This document shows positions 1-7,495 of a DNA stretch of 42,286 nucleotides, piece after piece. A program made the position numbers and the translations under genes. The stretch is from an uncultured Ectothiorhodospiraceae bacterium (GTDB taxonomy: Bacteria; Pseudomonadota; Gammaproteobacteria; UBA6429; Thiohalophilaceae), in assembly GCA_947258695.1 (NCBI GenBank), contig CAMYJG010000019.1, positions 1-42,286 on the forward strand. The letters run 5' to 3'. The notes beneath the pieces are model-generated. The model had not been told where the DNA came from. It was given only the letters and a program-made list of their open reading frames with translations, and ran no database searches. Each line of letters begins with the position of its first letter. Position 1 is the first letter of the stretch.

Positions 1-23
1 ACGTTATGTGTAAAAGGAAAATC

Positions 24-392
24 ATGTATCGAGTATTTTTAATATCTCTATTTTTAGTTTCATCTGCTGCGCATGCTTCAAACATTACAGAACTAGAGAA
101 AAGAAATATTGCTGATGTAGAAAGACCAAATGGGAAAAACATTGAAATGGAAGTTGTAAAAAATTTCTGGGGAGACGCTAAATTCATGATGCAGTGTGTA
201 CCCCCAGGCTCCCCCATTCACGAACCATTTACTATTTATATAGAAATACTAAAAACAGGTAAAATCGGTCAGCTAGCATTTACACTAGATACTAAAGCAA
301 CAAAATGTATTGAATCTTTTGTCAGAAAAAAACAATTTATAAAGCCAGAAAATCCTTTTGTAGCTAAAATCAAACTGAGCTTTAAAGAATGA
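24..392 (+). CDS. Cassette 1: small exported protein of unknown function
   Basis: I do not recognise this 122-residue protein. The ATG at 24 is preferred over the ATG at 6, which lies in the attC core; an AAAAGG ribosome site sits at 13-17. Residues 1-18 form a signal peptide (hydrophobic core VFLISLFLVS, likely cleavage after AAHA). The mature part is lysine-rich with two cysteines (MMQCVPPG and TKCIES), which could form a disulfide in the periplasm. The stop lies 9 bases before the R'' of its attC, so the whole gene is a single mobile cassette. The function is unknown; export is the only property I can infer. Confidence 0.8.
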   Translation: MYRVFLISLFLVSSAAHASNITELEKRNIADVERPNGKNIEMEVVKNFWGDAKFMMQCVPPGSPIHEPFTIYIEILKTGKIGQLAFTLDTKATKCIESFVRKKQFIKPENPFVAKIKLSFKE

Positions 393-400
393 AATTAAAA

Positions 401-504
401 ACACATAACAAGTCGTTTAACTACGCAGGTTTTTCAAACCTGCCGGACTCTCAAAAGCGGCGCTCTCGCTTGCTTTTTCGAGCCCGTTAACTCAATCGTT
501 AGGC
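401..504 (+). repeat. attC recombination site, end of cassette 1
   Basis: R'' ACACATAAC (401-409) and R' GTTAGGC (498-504) bound a roughly 100-base imperfect palindrome. It contains an inner hairpin GCAGGTTTTTCAAACCTGC at 425-443. Confidence 0.85.
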
Positions 505-521
505 AACACAGGAGATGGAAT

Positions 522-1082
522 TTGTTTAAACATTTAATTCTAGCAAGTACATTAGCAGCCATGTCTTTTTCAATACATGGAGATACAAATGAATGGGATA
601 TTGCAGAGTCTAAAATAAAAAGGCTATCTCCAGATATATTTTCAAAACTACCATCTAATATTAAAAGTGATCTGAAAAACAATGGTTGTAAAATCCCACA
701 AACATATATAACCAACAATCCACACAATGTTATATCTGGATCTTTTGAAAAAAACGGGCAAATTGATTGGGCTGTGCTTTGCTCCGTGAAAGGAAAATCG
801 ACGATTCGAATATATTGGGATGGTAAATTAGATCAACTTGTAGAAATTGAGCCATCTAAAGATCGAAATTGGCTACAAGGTATTGGCGGTGGAAAGATAG
901 GCTTTAGTCGGTTTATAAGTACAGTTGGAAATGATTTTATCATAAGGCACTATAAGAATTATGGTGGAACGAAACCGCCAGCTCAACTTCATGATGGAAT
1001 TGATGAATCTTTTACTGAAAAAGCATCTTCAGTACATTACTACCACGAAGGTAGCTGGTTAAATCTTTCTGGGGCTGACTAG
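522..1082 (+). CDS. Cassette 2: exported protein of unknown function
   Basis: The protein has 186 residues and starts with TTG at 522, seven bases after a GGAG site at 511-514. The ATG at 515 reads into a stop after four codons, so it is not the start. Residues 1-20 form a signal peptide (LILASTLAAMSFSIHG). The middle has a segment NGQIDWAVLCSVKGKSTIRI, which resembles the short FG-GAP/VCBS-like stretches of exported proteins, and a conserved-looking stretch around HYYHEGSWLNLS near the C-terminus. I do not know a function. The gene fills its cassette, with 12 bases between the stop and the downstream R''. Confidence 0.78.
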   Translation: MFKHLILASTLAAMSFSIHGDTNEWDIAESKIKRLSPDIFSKLPSNIKSDLKNNGCKIPQTYITNNPHNVISGSFEKNGQIDWAVLCSVKGKSTIRIYWDGKLDQLVEIEPSKDRNWLQGIGGGKIGFSRFISTVGNDFIIRHYKNYGGTKPPAQLHDGIDESFTEKASSVHYYHEGSWLNLSGAD

Positions 1083-1094
1083 CGCAATCACAAA

Positions 1095-1173
1095 TGCCTA
1101 ACAAGAAAATTAACTTCGCGTGTTCCACACGCCGGACGCCGGAAAGCGGCGCCGGTTATTAAAAACGTTATGT
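1095..1173 (+). repeat. attC recombination site, end of cassette 2
   Basis: R'' TGCCTAAC (1095-1102) and R' GTTATGT (1167-1173) flank a GC-rich imperfect palindrome of about 80 bases (CGCGTGTTCCACACGCCGG at its centre). Confidence 0.87.
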
Positions 1174-1194
1174 GTAAATAAATTAAAAACATAT

Positions 1195-1614
1195 ATGCGT
1201 GCTATTGCGAACAAAGAGGTAGCTGAAGTATTCAGTAAATACCCAAGTAAAATTAGAAAAAAATTAATGCGTCTACGTCAATTAGTCCTAGATACAGCAT
1301 CAGAAACTGAAGACGTAAAAGATATACAAGAAACACTGAAATGGGGTGAGCCAAGTTACCTGGTAAAGGGTGGCAGTACGATAAGAATGGATTGGAAAAT
1401 ATCAAAGCCAAATGAATATGCCCTATATTTCAATTGCAAAACAAAATTAGCAGACACATTTAAAGAACTTTATGGAGATAAGCTAAATATTGATGGGAAT
1501 CGAGCCATTATATTTCACGAGAATGATGAGATACCAATTAAAGAAATAAAGCATTGTATTTCTCTTGCTCTTACTTATCATAGTATTAAACATTTACCAT
1601 TGTTGGGCGCATGA
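1195..1614 (+). CDS. Cassette 3: DUF1801 family protein
   Basis: The reading frame opens at 1120 inside the attC, so I place the start at the ATG at 1195, giving 139 residues. The order KYPSKIRKKLMRLRQLV, TLKWGEPSY and GSTIRMDWK is typical of DUF1801 (YdhG-like) proteins, which have a small alpha/beta fold and are common integron passengers. The biochemical role of the family is not settled. There is no signal peptide, so it is probably cytoplasmic. It stops six bases before the R'' of its attC. No clear Shine-Dalgarno site precedes the ATG, so expression may depend on readthrough from upstream. Confidence 0.85.
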   Translation: MRAIANKEVAEVFSKYPSKIRKKLMRLRQLVLDTASETEDVKDIQETLKWGEPSYLVKGGSTIRMDWKISKPNEYALYFNCKTKLADTFKELYGDKLNIDGNRAIIFHENDEIPIKEIKHCISLALTYHSIKHLPLLGA

Positions 1615-1620
1615 AAAAAG

Positions 1621-1695
1621 CACATAACAAGCCGGTCAAGTCGCTCACTACGGTCGATGGGACGCAGCTCCGCGCCCCTTATGGCTATGTTATAC
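1621..1695 (+). repeat. attC recombination site, end of cassette 3
   Basis: R'' CACATAAC (1621-1628) and R' GTTATAC (1689-1695) enclose an imperfect palindrome of about 75 bases. Confidence 0.85.
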
Positions 1696-1712
1696 GCTAA
1701 AAGGAATCGATA

Positions 1713-2219
1713 GTGAGTAAAGCAATAGCGTTATTCGCAAGCGCAAGAAGAAATGGTAATACAGGCCAATTTATAGACTGGATAGCTAGCATTCTGGGTA
1801 TACAGATCATCGATCTCACGGATAAAGATATTACTCCTTACGATTACGACCATAAAAATATCAATGATGATTTTATCCCTGTAATGAATCAGTTATTGGG
1901 ATATGACAAAATCATTTTTGTAACACCCGTCTATTGGTATGGACCCAGCGCACAAATGAAAACATTTATAGATAGAACATCGGATTTTTTAGATGTAGAA
2001 GAATTAAAAGATATAGGTCGGAGCCTAAGGAATAAAACTGCTTACATTGTGTGCACATCAATTAGTGATGATGCTGACAGTTCGTTTATTAATTCATTTA
2101 AAAACACATTTGAGTATCTGGGAATGAACTATGGTGGATATATTCACGCAAACTGTGAAAATGGGTATAAGCCGGACAAATATAAAGATGATGTTGACAA
2201 ATTCATTAGCTCAATTTAA
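1713..2219 (+). CDS. Cassette 4: flavodoxin-fold NAD(P)H/FMN reductase-like protein
   Basis: The 168-residue protein starts with GTG at 1713 behind AAAGGAATC at 1700. Residues 8-18 (FASARRNGNTG) form the phosphate-binding loop of the flavodoxin-like/NADPH-dependent FMN reductase fold. DKIIFVTPVYWYGPSAQMKTF (about 69-89) is the strand-loop that contacts the flavin ring in this family. It should bind FMN and reduce small substrates such as quinones in the cytoplasm, though the substrate cannot be read from sequence. Length fits the family and nothing seems missing. Confidence 0.85.
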   Translation: MSKAIALFASARRNGNTGQFIDWIASILGIQIIDLTDKDITPYDYDHKNINDDFIPVMNQLLGYDKIIFVTPVYWYGPSAQMKTFIDRTSDFLDVEELKDIGRSLRNKTAYIVCTSISDDADSSFINSFKNTFEYLGMNYGGYIHANCENGYKPDKYKDDVDKFISSI

Positions 2220-2228
2220 CAAAGAAAA

Positions 2229-2275
2229 AGCGTATAACAAGTCGCTCGTTCGGACGCACAGCTTAAACGTTATAT
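2229..2275 (+). repeat. Short attC recombination site, end of cassette 4
   Basis: R'' AGCGTATAAC (2229-2238) and R' GTTATAT (2269-2275) lie only about 47 bases apart. This is shorter than the other sites here but keeps both core motifs. Confidence 0.78.
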
Positions 2276-2296
2276 GACGAATTAAAGGAATAATTT

Positions 2297-2592
2297 ATGA
2301 AATTTGATAGCCCGATACCAATATTAAGAAGTTTTGATGAAACTAAAGCAAAAGAGTTTTATGTAGATTTTCTTGGTTTCAATATAGATTGGGAACATCG
2401 CTTTGAAGATAACTTCCCCCTATATATGCAATTATCGAAAGACGGCTGCATTATTCATCTTTCCGAACATCATGGAAACAATATAAAAATGCAAAACCGG
2501 GAATTCAAGATATGCCTTGGGGTACTCGTGATATGGCTATCTCAGATCCATTTGGAAACAAACTCATTTTTAATGAAGAAAAGAACACATAA
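2297..2592 (+). pseudogene. Cassette 5: decayed glyoxalase/bleomycin-resistance-fold gene
   Basis: The ATG at 2297 opens a VOC-fold N-terminus (PILRSFDETKAKEFYVDFLGF, then WEHRF and CIIHLSEHHG). After about position 2480 this frame becomes nonsense. From 2497 another frame encodes the normal family C-terminus PGIQDMPWGTRDMAISDPFG, ending in a TAA (2590-2592) that overlaps the attC R''. The central metal/substrate-binding segment is missing, and the total length is about 65-70 bases short of a usual member of roughly 120 residues. An internal deletion that also shifted the frame explains this. A fused 112-residue product could be made from the first frame, but it would lack the second beta-alpha-beta motif. 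Confidence 0.85.
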
Positions 2593-2606
2593 CAAATCGT
2601 TTAACT
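2586..2606 (+). repeat. Truncated attC remnant at the end of the cassette array
   Basis: R'' CACATAAC (2586-2593) followed by AAATCGTTTAACTA matches the left part of the attC at 401. The match stops near 2606, and no R' core or palindrome follows. This is a broken site at the boundary with chromosomal genes. Confidence 0.7.
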
Positions 2607-2638
2607 ATAATACTGTAACTGTCTTCAGTTTATAAGGG
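2606..2638 (+). promoter_or_regulatory. Possible -10 box and ribosome site for the thioredoxin-like gene
   Basis: TATAAT lies at 2606-2611 directly at the broken attC, with no good -35 box about 17 bases upstream. AAGGG at 2634-2638 stands 8 bases before the ATG at 2647. Confidence 0.4.
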
Positions 2639-2646
2639 TCTATAAT

Positions 2647-3108
2647 ATGCGTGCTATTTTTATGCTACTCACGATGCTTCTCACCTTACCGGTTATGGCA
2701 GGGTCACCGAAAGGTTATCCTTTTCAATCGTTTGACAAAGCAATGCAACAGGCACAGGCCGAGAATAAAACGCTATTCGTTTATTTTGGGCGTTACGGAT
2801 GCGATTATTGTGAAAAAACCAATAAAGAAGCTTTTTCTGATAAACAGATACGCGAATCGTATAGCAAAAACTATGTATTAGCTTACGTCGATGCGGAAAG
2901 CGGTAAACGCTTACGCTTACCCAGTGGTGAGCGAGTCACCGAACGTGAAGTTGGTACGCGTTACAATGCCTTTGTCACTCCCGTGTTTACCTTTATGACA
3001 GCCAAAGGCCAGCCACTATTACGACTTGTAGGTGTGCAACGCATCGTGGATCTGCGTGAGGCAGATAAAAAAGTACAACAGGCGCTGAAAAAAGTGGCTA
3101 AACCATGA
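2647..3108 (+). CDS. Exported thioredoxin-fold protein (CxxC)
   Basis: The 153-residue protein has a signal peptide (residues 1-18, LLTLPVMA) and a thioredoxin-like domain. Its active-site motif CDYC covers residues 52-55 in FGRYGCDYCEKT, and the cis-proline is in FVTPVFTF (Pro112). This fits the periplasmic thioredoxin_7/SoxW-like group that reduces or forms disulfides. The specific partner is not visible. Its last four bases (ATGA) overlap the start of the following beta-propeller gene, so the two are probably translationally coupled, and the propeller protein is a candidate client. A TATAAT lies 36 bases upstream. Confidence 0.85.
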   Translation: MRAIFMLLTMLLTLPVMAGSPKGYPFQSFDKAMQQAQAENKTLFVYFGRYGCDYCEKTNKEAFSDKQIRESYSKNYVLAYVDAESGKRLRLPSGERVTEREVGTRYNAFVTPVFTFMTAKGQPLLRLVGVQRIVDLREADKKVQQALKKVAKP

Positions 3109-4328
3109 GATTACAAATAGTCGGGCTCGGATTACTACTGATTTTTTCTTCTTTATCGGTACATGCTCAACCCTGGGAATTTGATAAACCTGTCGAAGTG
3201 ACATCGACACAGGGTGAAAAGATCTTTCATCATCTTGAATCTTCTGGCCGACATAACATTGCGATTTCCGCTGCTACAGTTGCTGTAGCCTGGGAAGATG
3301 ATCGCGACGGTACACCAAGGGTGTACCTGGCGCGTAAGAGTCGTGACAAACAGGAATTTACAAAGGAAGTAAAAATCAGTGGCAAAGGAGAAGCCTACGA
3401 ACCGTCGTTGCTGGCATTAAATAACAATCGGTTTGTTCTGGCCTGGGAAGAAGACAGCCGAATTCATTTACGAGTTGTTACCCCGACCAAGCTAGGGCCG
3501 ACTATTATCCTGGGTAAAGGCGAAGCCGTACAACCTAGCCTGACTGTACATGAACAACAATTGTTACTTGTGTATTCACAGCGTGAAGGTCGCTATGGCC
3601 GCATCTTGATGCAACGCATTGAGATTGATAGAGATACGTTACACTTAAAACAGGGCTGTGCAGTGGATGCTGAACCAGCAAAAGATGAACAACTCTATCC
3701 TGCTGTTGTCGCTGTTGATGATCGCGTTATTGTAAGCTGGGAGGATCGCCGCCCGGGACATACCATCATAATGGCAGCGCAAAGTCATGATCGTAATTCG
3801 TGCCGTTTTGATTCACCACAACGCATTAGCGAACGATTGTCTAGACAACGTCGTTTGCCTTTTGGAAAGGGACATGGTGTTTCACGCGTTGCTCTCACTG
3901 CATATGGCCCCGGCAAGATACTCGCTGTCTGGGCAGATAAGCGTGATTTTCGTGAAGGCTATGATATTTATGCTGCCCATTACCTGCCTGGTAAAAAACA
4001 ATTGTTCGGCCCCAACATTAAAGTACAGGACAGTTTTGGTGGTGTTGCCCAGCAGTGGCATGCCACTGTGGCAGGTGATGCTTCTGGCAGGTTGGTTGTC
4101 GGCTGGGATGATAATCGAGATGGTAATGCCAACATTATGCTGAGTTGGCCCGAAGCTGAGGACTGGAGTGATGATATCGCCGTACCAGGCGCAGATGGTA
4201 AAGGGGAACAAAACCACCCTACCATTAGTCTCGACAAGGATGGTAATTTGCACCTGGCATGGATTGAACGTACTACTATTGGTGGACCGACTCGGTTGTT
4301 CTATCTATTGGGCAGGGTCGTAAAGTAA
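3105..4328 (+). CDS. Exported sialidase-like beta-propeller protein
   Basis: The protein has 407 residues with a signal peptide (1-21, cleavage after SVHA). A blade motif recurs along the chain: AWEDDRDG (62-69), AWEEDSRI (113-120), SWEDRRPG (211-218), VWADKRDF (275-282), GWDDNRDG (333-340) and AWIER (385-389). This spacing suggests a six-bladed propeller with acidic, possibly Ca-binding loops, as in the exo-alpha-sialidase/BNR superfamily. I see no full set of sialidase catalytic residues and would not call it an enzyme. It overlaps the thioredoxin-like gene by four bases and lies in the same periplasmic or surface unit. Confidence 0.75.
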   Translation: MRLQIVGLGLLLIFSSLSVHAQPWEFDKPVEVTSTQGEKIFHHLESSGRHNIAISAATVAVAWEDDRDGTPRVYLARKSRDKQEFTKEVKISGKGEAYEPSLLALNNNRFVLAWEEDSRIHLRVVTPTKLGPTIILGKGEAVQPSLTVHEQQLLLVYSQREGRYGRILMQRIEIDRDTLHLKQGCAVDAEPAKDEQLYPAVVAVDDRVIVSWEDRRPGHTIIMAAQSHDRNSCRFDSPQRISERLSRQRRLPFGKGHGVSRVALTAYGPGKILAVWADKRDFREGYDIYAAHYLPGKKQLFGPNIKVQDSFGGVAQQWHATVAGDASGRLVVGWDDNRDGNANIMLSWPEAEDWSDDIAVPGADGKGEQNHPTISLDKDGNLHLAWIERTTIGGPTRLFYLLGRVVK

Positions 4329-4430
4329 TATAGCAACTAAATAAACGTAGTTGGACCCTTTTTCTAATAGTAGAGACAAACACATAATTCAAACGTTAGA
4401 GTTAATAGAAAAAAATTTGAAAAAAAATCC

Positions 4431-4997
4431 ATGCGTACTCTATTATTAGTTACATTTTTATTATCGACCTTTAATGTATTTGCCAATGACTTTTTGTGGG
4501 AAAAATTACAACAAGATGAAAATATGATTGTGCTAATGCGCAACTCAGAATCAAGCGGTAATAATGATGGTAGAAATATGCTTGTGTGGGATAAAACAGG
4601 GAACTGCAAAGGAGAAAGCAGATTAACTAAAAAAGGGAAAACACATGCAAGAAAGATTGGACAGGCATTCACTAAATATAGAATTAAACCACTCGTAATA
4701 AGTTCGCCGATGTGCCGGTGTAGTGAAACGGCAAAAATAGCTTTTAAAGAATACATTACAGCCCCCGATTTACGACAATCAGCACTGACGAATAGCCAGC
4801 AACAGGAAAAATTCCAGGCTAAAACAAAGACCCTGCTTCGTAAGCATCGCGGGAAAACTCCCATCGTTTTCGTTAATCATCGACCAAATATAGATTCATT
4901 AACGATGGAGTTGCTCGGTTTAGGCGATCTTTTGCTTGGCACTATCAATAAGCGTGGTGAAATAGATGTAATAGGTACAATTCACGTGGAATTATGA
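4431..4997 (+). CDS. Exported histidine-phosphatase-like protein lacking the nucleophilic His
   Basis: The 188-residue protein has a signal peptide (1-18, LLSTFNVFA). The fold of histidine phosphatases is recognisable: LMRNSESSG at 35-43, LTKKGKTHARKIGQAF, SSPMCRCSETA (91-101, second Arg 96) and VNHRPNIDS with His150. The family signature RHG/RHA reads RNS here: Asn38 (codon AAC) replaces the histidine that is normally phosphorylated, one base away from CAC. Arg37, Arg96 and His150 are kept. It may be inactive as a phosphatase and act as a binding protein, or the change may be recent. The coding sequence is more AT-rich by eye than the propeller gene before it. Confidence 0.8.
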   Translation: MRTLLLVTFLLSTFNVFANDFLWEKLQQDENMIVLMRNSESSGNNDGRNMLVWDKTGNCKGESRLTKKGKTHARKIGQAFTKYRIKPLVISSPMCRCSETAKIAFKEYITAPDLRQSALTNSQQQEKFQAKTKTLLRKHRGKTPIVFVNHRPNIDSLTMELLGLGDLLLGTINKRGEIDVIGTIHVEL

Positions 4998-5090
4998 GAC
5001 TATTAACTTACAATGACTTCAAGTGTGTTGAAGCTAAACCACGATACTGTTTTTGACGGCACTGACAAAACATTAACTGTATAAAGACGA

Positions 5091-5558
5091 ATGGAAATAT
5101 CAATACCTACAGCACTTAAAGGACTTTCTGCTTCTGGCTCTGCTGCGAAATCGATTACAAGCTGGTGGAAGAAATCCAAAGGCGATTCCCGTTCACTGAT
5201 TGGTGAACTAAAAGACATCTTGCTCTATCTCGATATGGTCGCGACGGATGACGTTCCTCTCGCGGATGTTATCGATAAGCTTACTGTCTCTGAGTATAAG
5301 CGCTTATCTAAGGAAGGCTTCAATTTCAATAATCTTAAAAAATCAAAAATCGCTAAATACGCATCACTCCAGGGCACCGACCTGATGAAATGGGGAGGAA
5401 AAGAAACAGAAGAGCTTATTATCTCGATCTATGACAAAGTCAACGAACTATTAATAAAATTTCCGCATGTCGGGCGTAACAAGAAATATAGATGGGGAGT
5501 ACGAGTGAATAATATTCGCAAAAGAATATGGTTGTTGTTGAAACATGTTAACAGTTAA
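5091..5558 (+). CDS. Hypothetical protein, unrecognised
   Basis: The 155-residue protein has no signal peptide or membrane segment. The N-terminal half has a helical, amphipathic stretch (SAAKSITSWWKKSKGD, then IGELKDILLYLDMV). The C-terminal half is basic and aromatic (FPHVGRNKKYRWGVRV, RKRIWLLLKHV). I recognise no family. The start ATG at 5091 has only a weak upstream purine run (AAAGACG). It stands alone, 93 bases after the phosphatase-like gene and 81 before the next, in a part of the window made of small accessory genes. Confidence 0.6.
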   Translation: MEISIPTALKGLSASGSAAKSITSWWKKSKGDSRSLIGELKDILLYLDMVATDDVPLADVIDKLTVSEYKRLSKEGFNFNNLKKSKIAKYASLQGTDLMKWGGKETEELIISIYDKVNELLIKFPHVGRNKKYRWGVRVNNIRKRIWLLLKHVNS

Positions 5559-5639
5559 CAATCCTACTTTGTGATGTTTGAAATTTCTTTTTGCCACTCT
5601 AACAGTCTATAATAACTATTAAATTAAGGAGAGATTGGC

Positions 5640-6242
5640 ATGAAATCATTCTTCCGCGAAAATCCTACCATCGCCTTTGGCCTGGGTTTACCGCTATTAC
5701 TCGTTATCGTATTCCTGCTGATTTCGGGGATACCCACTCTATTGGTAGAGCCGCCGAAATACGATGTGCTTTACGCGACTCAATATTACAATTATCAAAA
5801 TGGTGTACAGATATCCGTGGTCGACCAGAAAGTGAAGGTTATCCACCAGGGTAATTTAAACAACCGGCAAAAACCACGTCTCTGGCGTTACAACCCGAAA
5901 ACCGGGGCAGTAAAAGAAATCAGTATCATACTCCCACCTGGCCTGGCAGCGGCTGGAAAAAAACCAGTTAATCCAAAAGACGCTATCAAAACTACCGAGA
6001 TCAATGTTCCCGATCTTGAAGGCCTGACCATTAATTCTTATAGCATTGCACCAGATGGTTATGAATTTAGCGTTGGCCGTGGGCGTTATTCGGGTGATGT
6101 TTTCAGTGGTATATTTTATTCTTCACGCTATCGCAATGCTGCTGTACTAACGAAAAATGGTCGTAGTATCCGTCTACCAAAAGTTGTTGGTCGATATTAT
6201 AGTAATAACACTCGTTTCATCGGCTGGGTTGTATCGCCATGA
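5640..6242 (+). CDS. Membrane-anchored hypothetical protein
   Basis: The 200-residue protein has one N-terminal transmembrane helix (about 12-35, AFGLGLPLLLVIVFLLISGI) and an extracytoplasmic remainder rich in Tyr and Asn. No family is recognised. A strong AAGGAGAG site lies at 5626. The stop overlaps the start of the next gene in ATGA (6239-6242), so the two membrane proteins are almost certainly made together, and this one may be the soluble partner of the DUF2157-like protein. Confidence 0.72.
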   Translation: MKSFFRENPTIAFGLGLPLLLVIVFLLISGIPTLLVEPPKYDVLYATQYYNYQNGVQISVVDQKVKVIHQGNLNNRQKPRLWRYNPKTGAVKEISIILPPGLAAAGKKPVNPKDAIKTTEINVPDLEGLTINSYSIAPDGYEFSVGRGRYSGDVFSGIFYSSRYRNAAVLTKNGRSIRLPKVVGRYYSNNTRFIGWVVSP

Positions 6243-7432
6243 TTTCTTTGATTATCCTCATTGTCATTATCTTGCTGATTGGCGGTGGCATATGGGGCTG
6301 GCCATTGGTAGCGGGTGCGCTTGGTCTCTCAAGTGTCAACGATAAGACCAGTGCGCTGAAGTATATAACGCAACTGATGAATACATATGATATTACACCT
6401 GCCGAAGTAGAATCAGATTTTAATGCGCAGGATAAAACGCAAGCTGAACCCAGCCAGCGTAGTAAGGGCGACATCGCCAAGACATTATTTACTTATCTCG
6501 GCGCCATTTTTATTCTCGCGGGCATTAGTACTTATATTGGCATGTTCTGGGATAGCATGGGCAGTGCGATGCGGATTTTTGTCACGCTCGGCGTTGGTTA
6601 CGTTCTTCTCGTGGTATTGCTTTCTGCTTTGCATGAAAAAAAATATCCAAAGCTTATCCTGCCACTGACGCTTGCCTGTGTAGTCATGATGACCAGTGGC
6701 TGGTTTGTACTCATTCACGAGTTTTTCCCACGCAGCGATAACTGGCATAGTGCTGTGCTTTTTGTGTTTGGCATAATGGCACTTCAATTTGGTGCTCTGT
6801 TTGGTAAATACCGACTCACGGTGCTGGCATTTGCCTCACTGTTTTTTGTTTATGGGTTTATCCACGTTGGTCTCGACAAGATTGGTATCTCGTTGACTTT
6901 TATTGCCATTGTTCTCGGTACCTCGTTGTTCCTGGTGGGTAGTGCACTTGAGAAAACATCACATCGTGTACTGGTGGAGCCTGCTTTATTGATTGCAACC
7001 TGTTGGTTAAACGCCGGGCTGTTTGATCTTGTAGCGGATAATACTGCGCCCAACTGGGCAAGTCTGATCATTGGTGTGAATGTAATGTTAACCGCTTATG
7101 GTTTACATAAGGCAGCGCGTTATCCACGTCTTTCAGGTCTTGGCTATTTCTTTGGTTCGATCCTGGCCTATACGGGTTTGTTCGACCTGGTACAGGGTAC
7201 AAGCATCGAAATACTTTATCTTGCAGTAACGGCATCTATTCTTTATGCCTGCGTGGTATTACAAAGTCGAGCACTGTTACTCACCACGGTCATCGCAATG
7301 CTTTCCTTTATTGGTTATTACTCGGCAGAACACTTTGCAAATTCACTGGGTTGGCCGGTAACCCTGGTACTTATGGGTGTAGCGTTCTTAAGTGTCGGCA
7401 CTATTGCCATTAAGGTAAAACAACGTATCTAA
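6239..7432 (+). CDS. DUF2157-like polytopic membrane protein
   Basis: The 397-residue protein has about ten to eleven hydrophobic segments. After a first helix and a charged stretch (residues 30-80), the sequence TLFTYLGAIFILAGISTYIG followed by MRIFVTLGVGYVLLVVLLSA matches the opening of DUF2157 membrane proteins. Their role is unknown; they are usually found as envelope proteins beside GDYXXLXD-type partners, which are absent here. The ATGA overlap with the preceding anchored protein marks a two-gene operon. Confidence 0.72.
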   Translation: MISLIILIVIILLIGGGIWGWPLVAGALGLSSVNDKTSALKYITQLMNTYDITPAEVESDFNAQDKTQAEPSQRSKGDIAKTLFTYLGAIFILAGISTYIGMFWDSMGSAMRIFVTLGVGYVLLVVLLSALHEKKYPKLILPLTLACVVMMTSGWFVLIHEFFPRSDNWHSAVLFVFGIMALQFGALFGKYRLTVLAFASLFFVYGFIHVGLDKIGISLTFIAIVLGTSLFLVGSALEKTSHRVLVEPALLIATCWLNAGLFDLVADNTAPNWASLIIGVNVMLTAYGLHKAARYPRLSGLGYFFGSILAYTGLFDLVQGTSIEILYLAVTASILYACVVLQSRALLLTTVIAMLSFIGYYSAEHFANSLGWPVTLVLMGVAFLSVGTIAIKVKQRI

Positions 7433-7495
7433 CTTTGTATAAATCACTAAACATGTCATTTAGTTCTATAAAAAAACAGACTACGTTAGTTGATT

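Larger units (their letters stand above)
1..2593 (+). mobile_element. Distal part of an integron gene-cassette array
   Basis: Five short genes on the same strand are each followed by an imperfect palindrome with attC core sites (R'' ending in TAAC, R' beginning with GTTA). For each of the first four cassettes the 8-10 bases at its left end are the exact reverse complement of the R'' at its right end: 3-11 with 401-409, 498-505 with 1095-1102, 1167-1174 with 1621-1628, 1689-1698 with 2229-2238. This is expected because the attC of a free circular cassette joins those two ends. No integrase or attI is visible, so they should lie to the left of the window. Beyond 2600 gene spacing and content change to ordinary chromosome. 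Confidence 0.9.

Noticed and set aside
434-727. A minus-strand frame of 97 codons across the first attC and cassette 2
   Set aside because: It runs through the palindromic attC and opposite a gene with a ribosome site and signal peptide; codons give no family.
1602-1608. GTTGGGC resembling an attC R' core at the end of the DUF1801 gene
   Set aside because: It is inside the reading frame, close to the true R'' at 1621, and has no partner.
3882-4253. Long minus-strand frame in the propeller gene
   Set aside because: Antisense shadow of the propeller repeats; no ribosome site or family.
4379-4400. CACATAATTC followed by CGTTAGA, like attC core halves, before the phosphatase-like gene
   Set aside because: Only about ten bases separate the cores and no palindrome exists; it cannot form an attC. 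A scar is possible but not shown.
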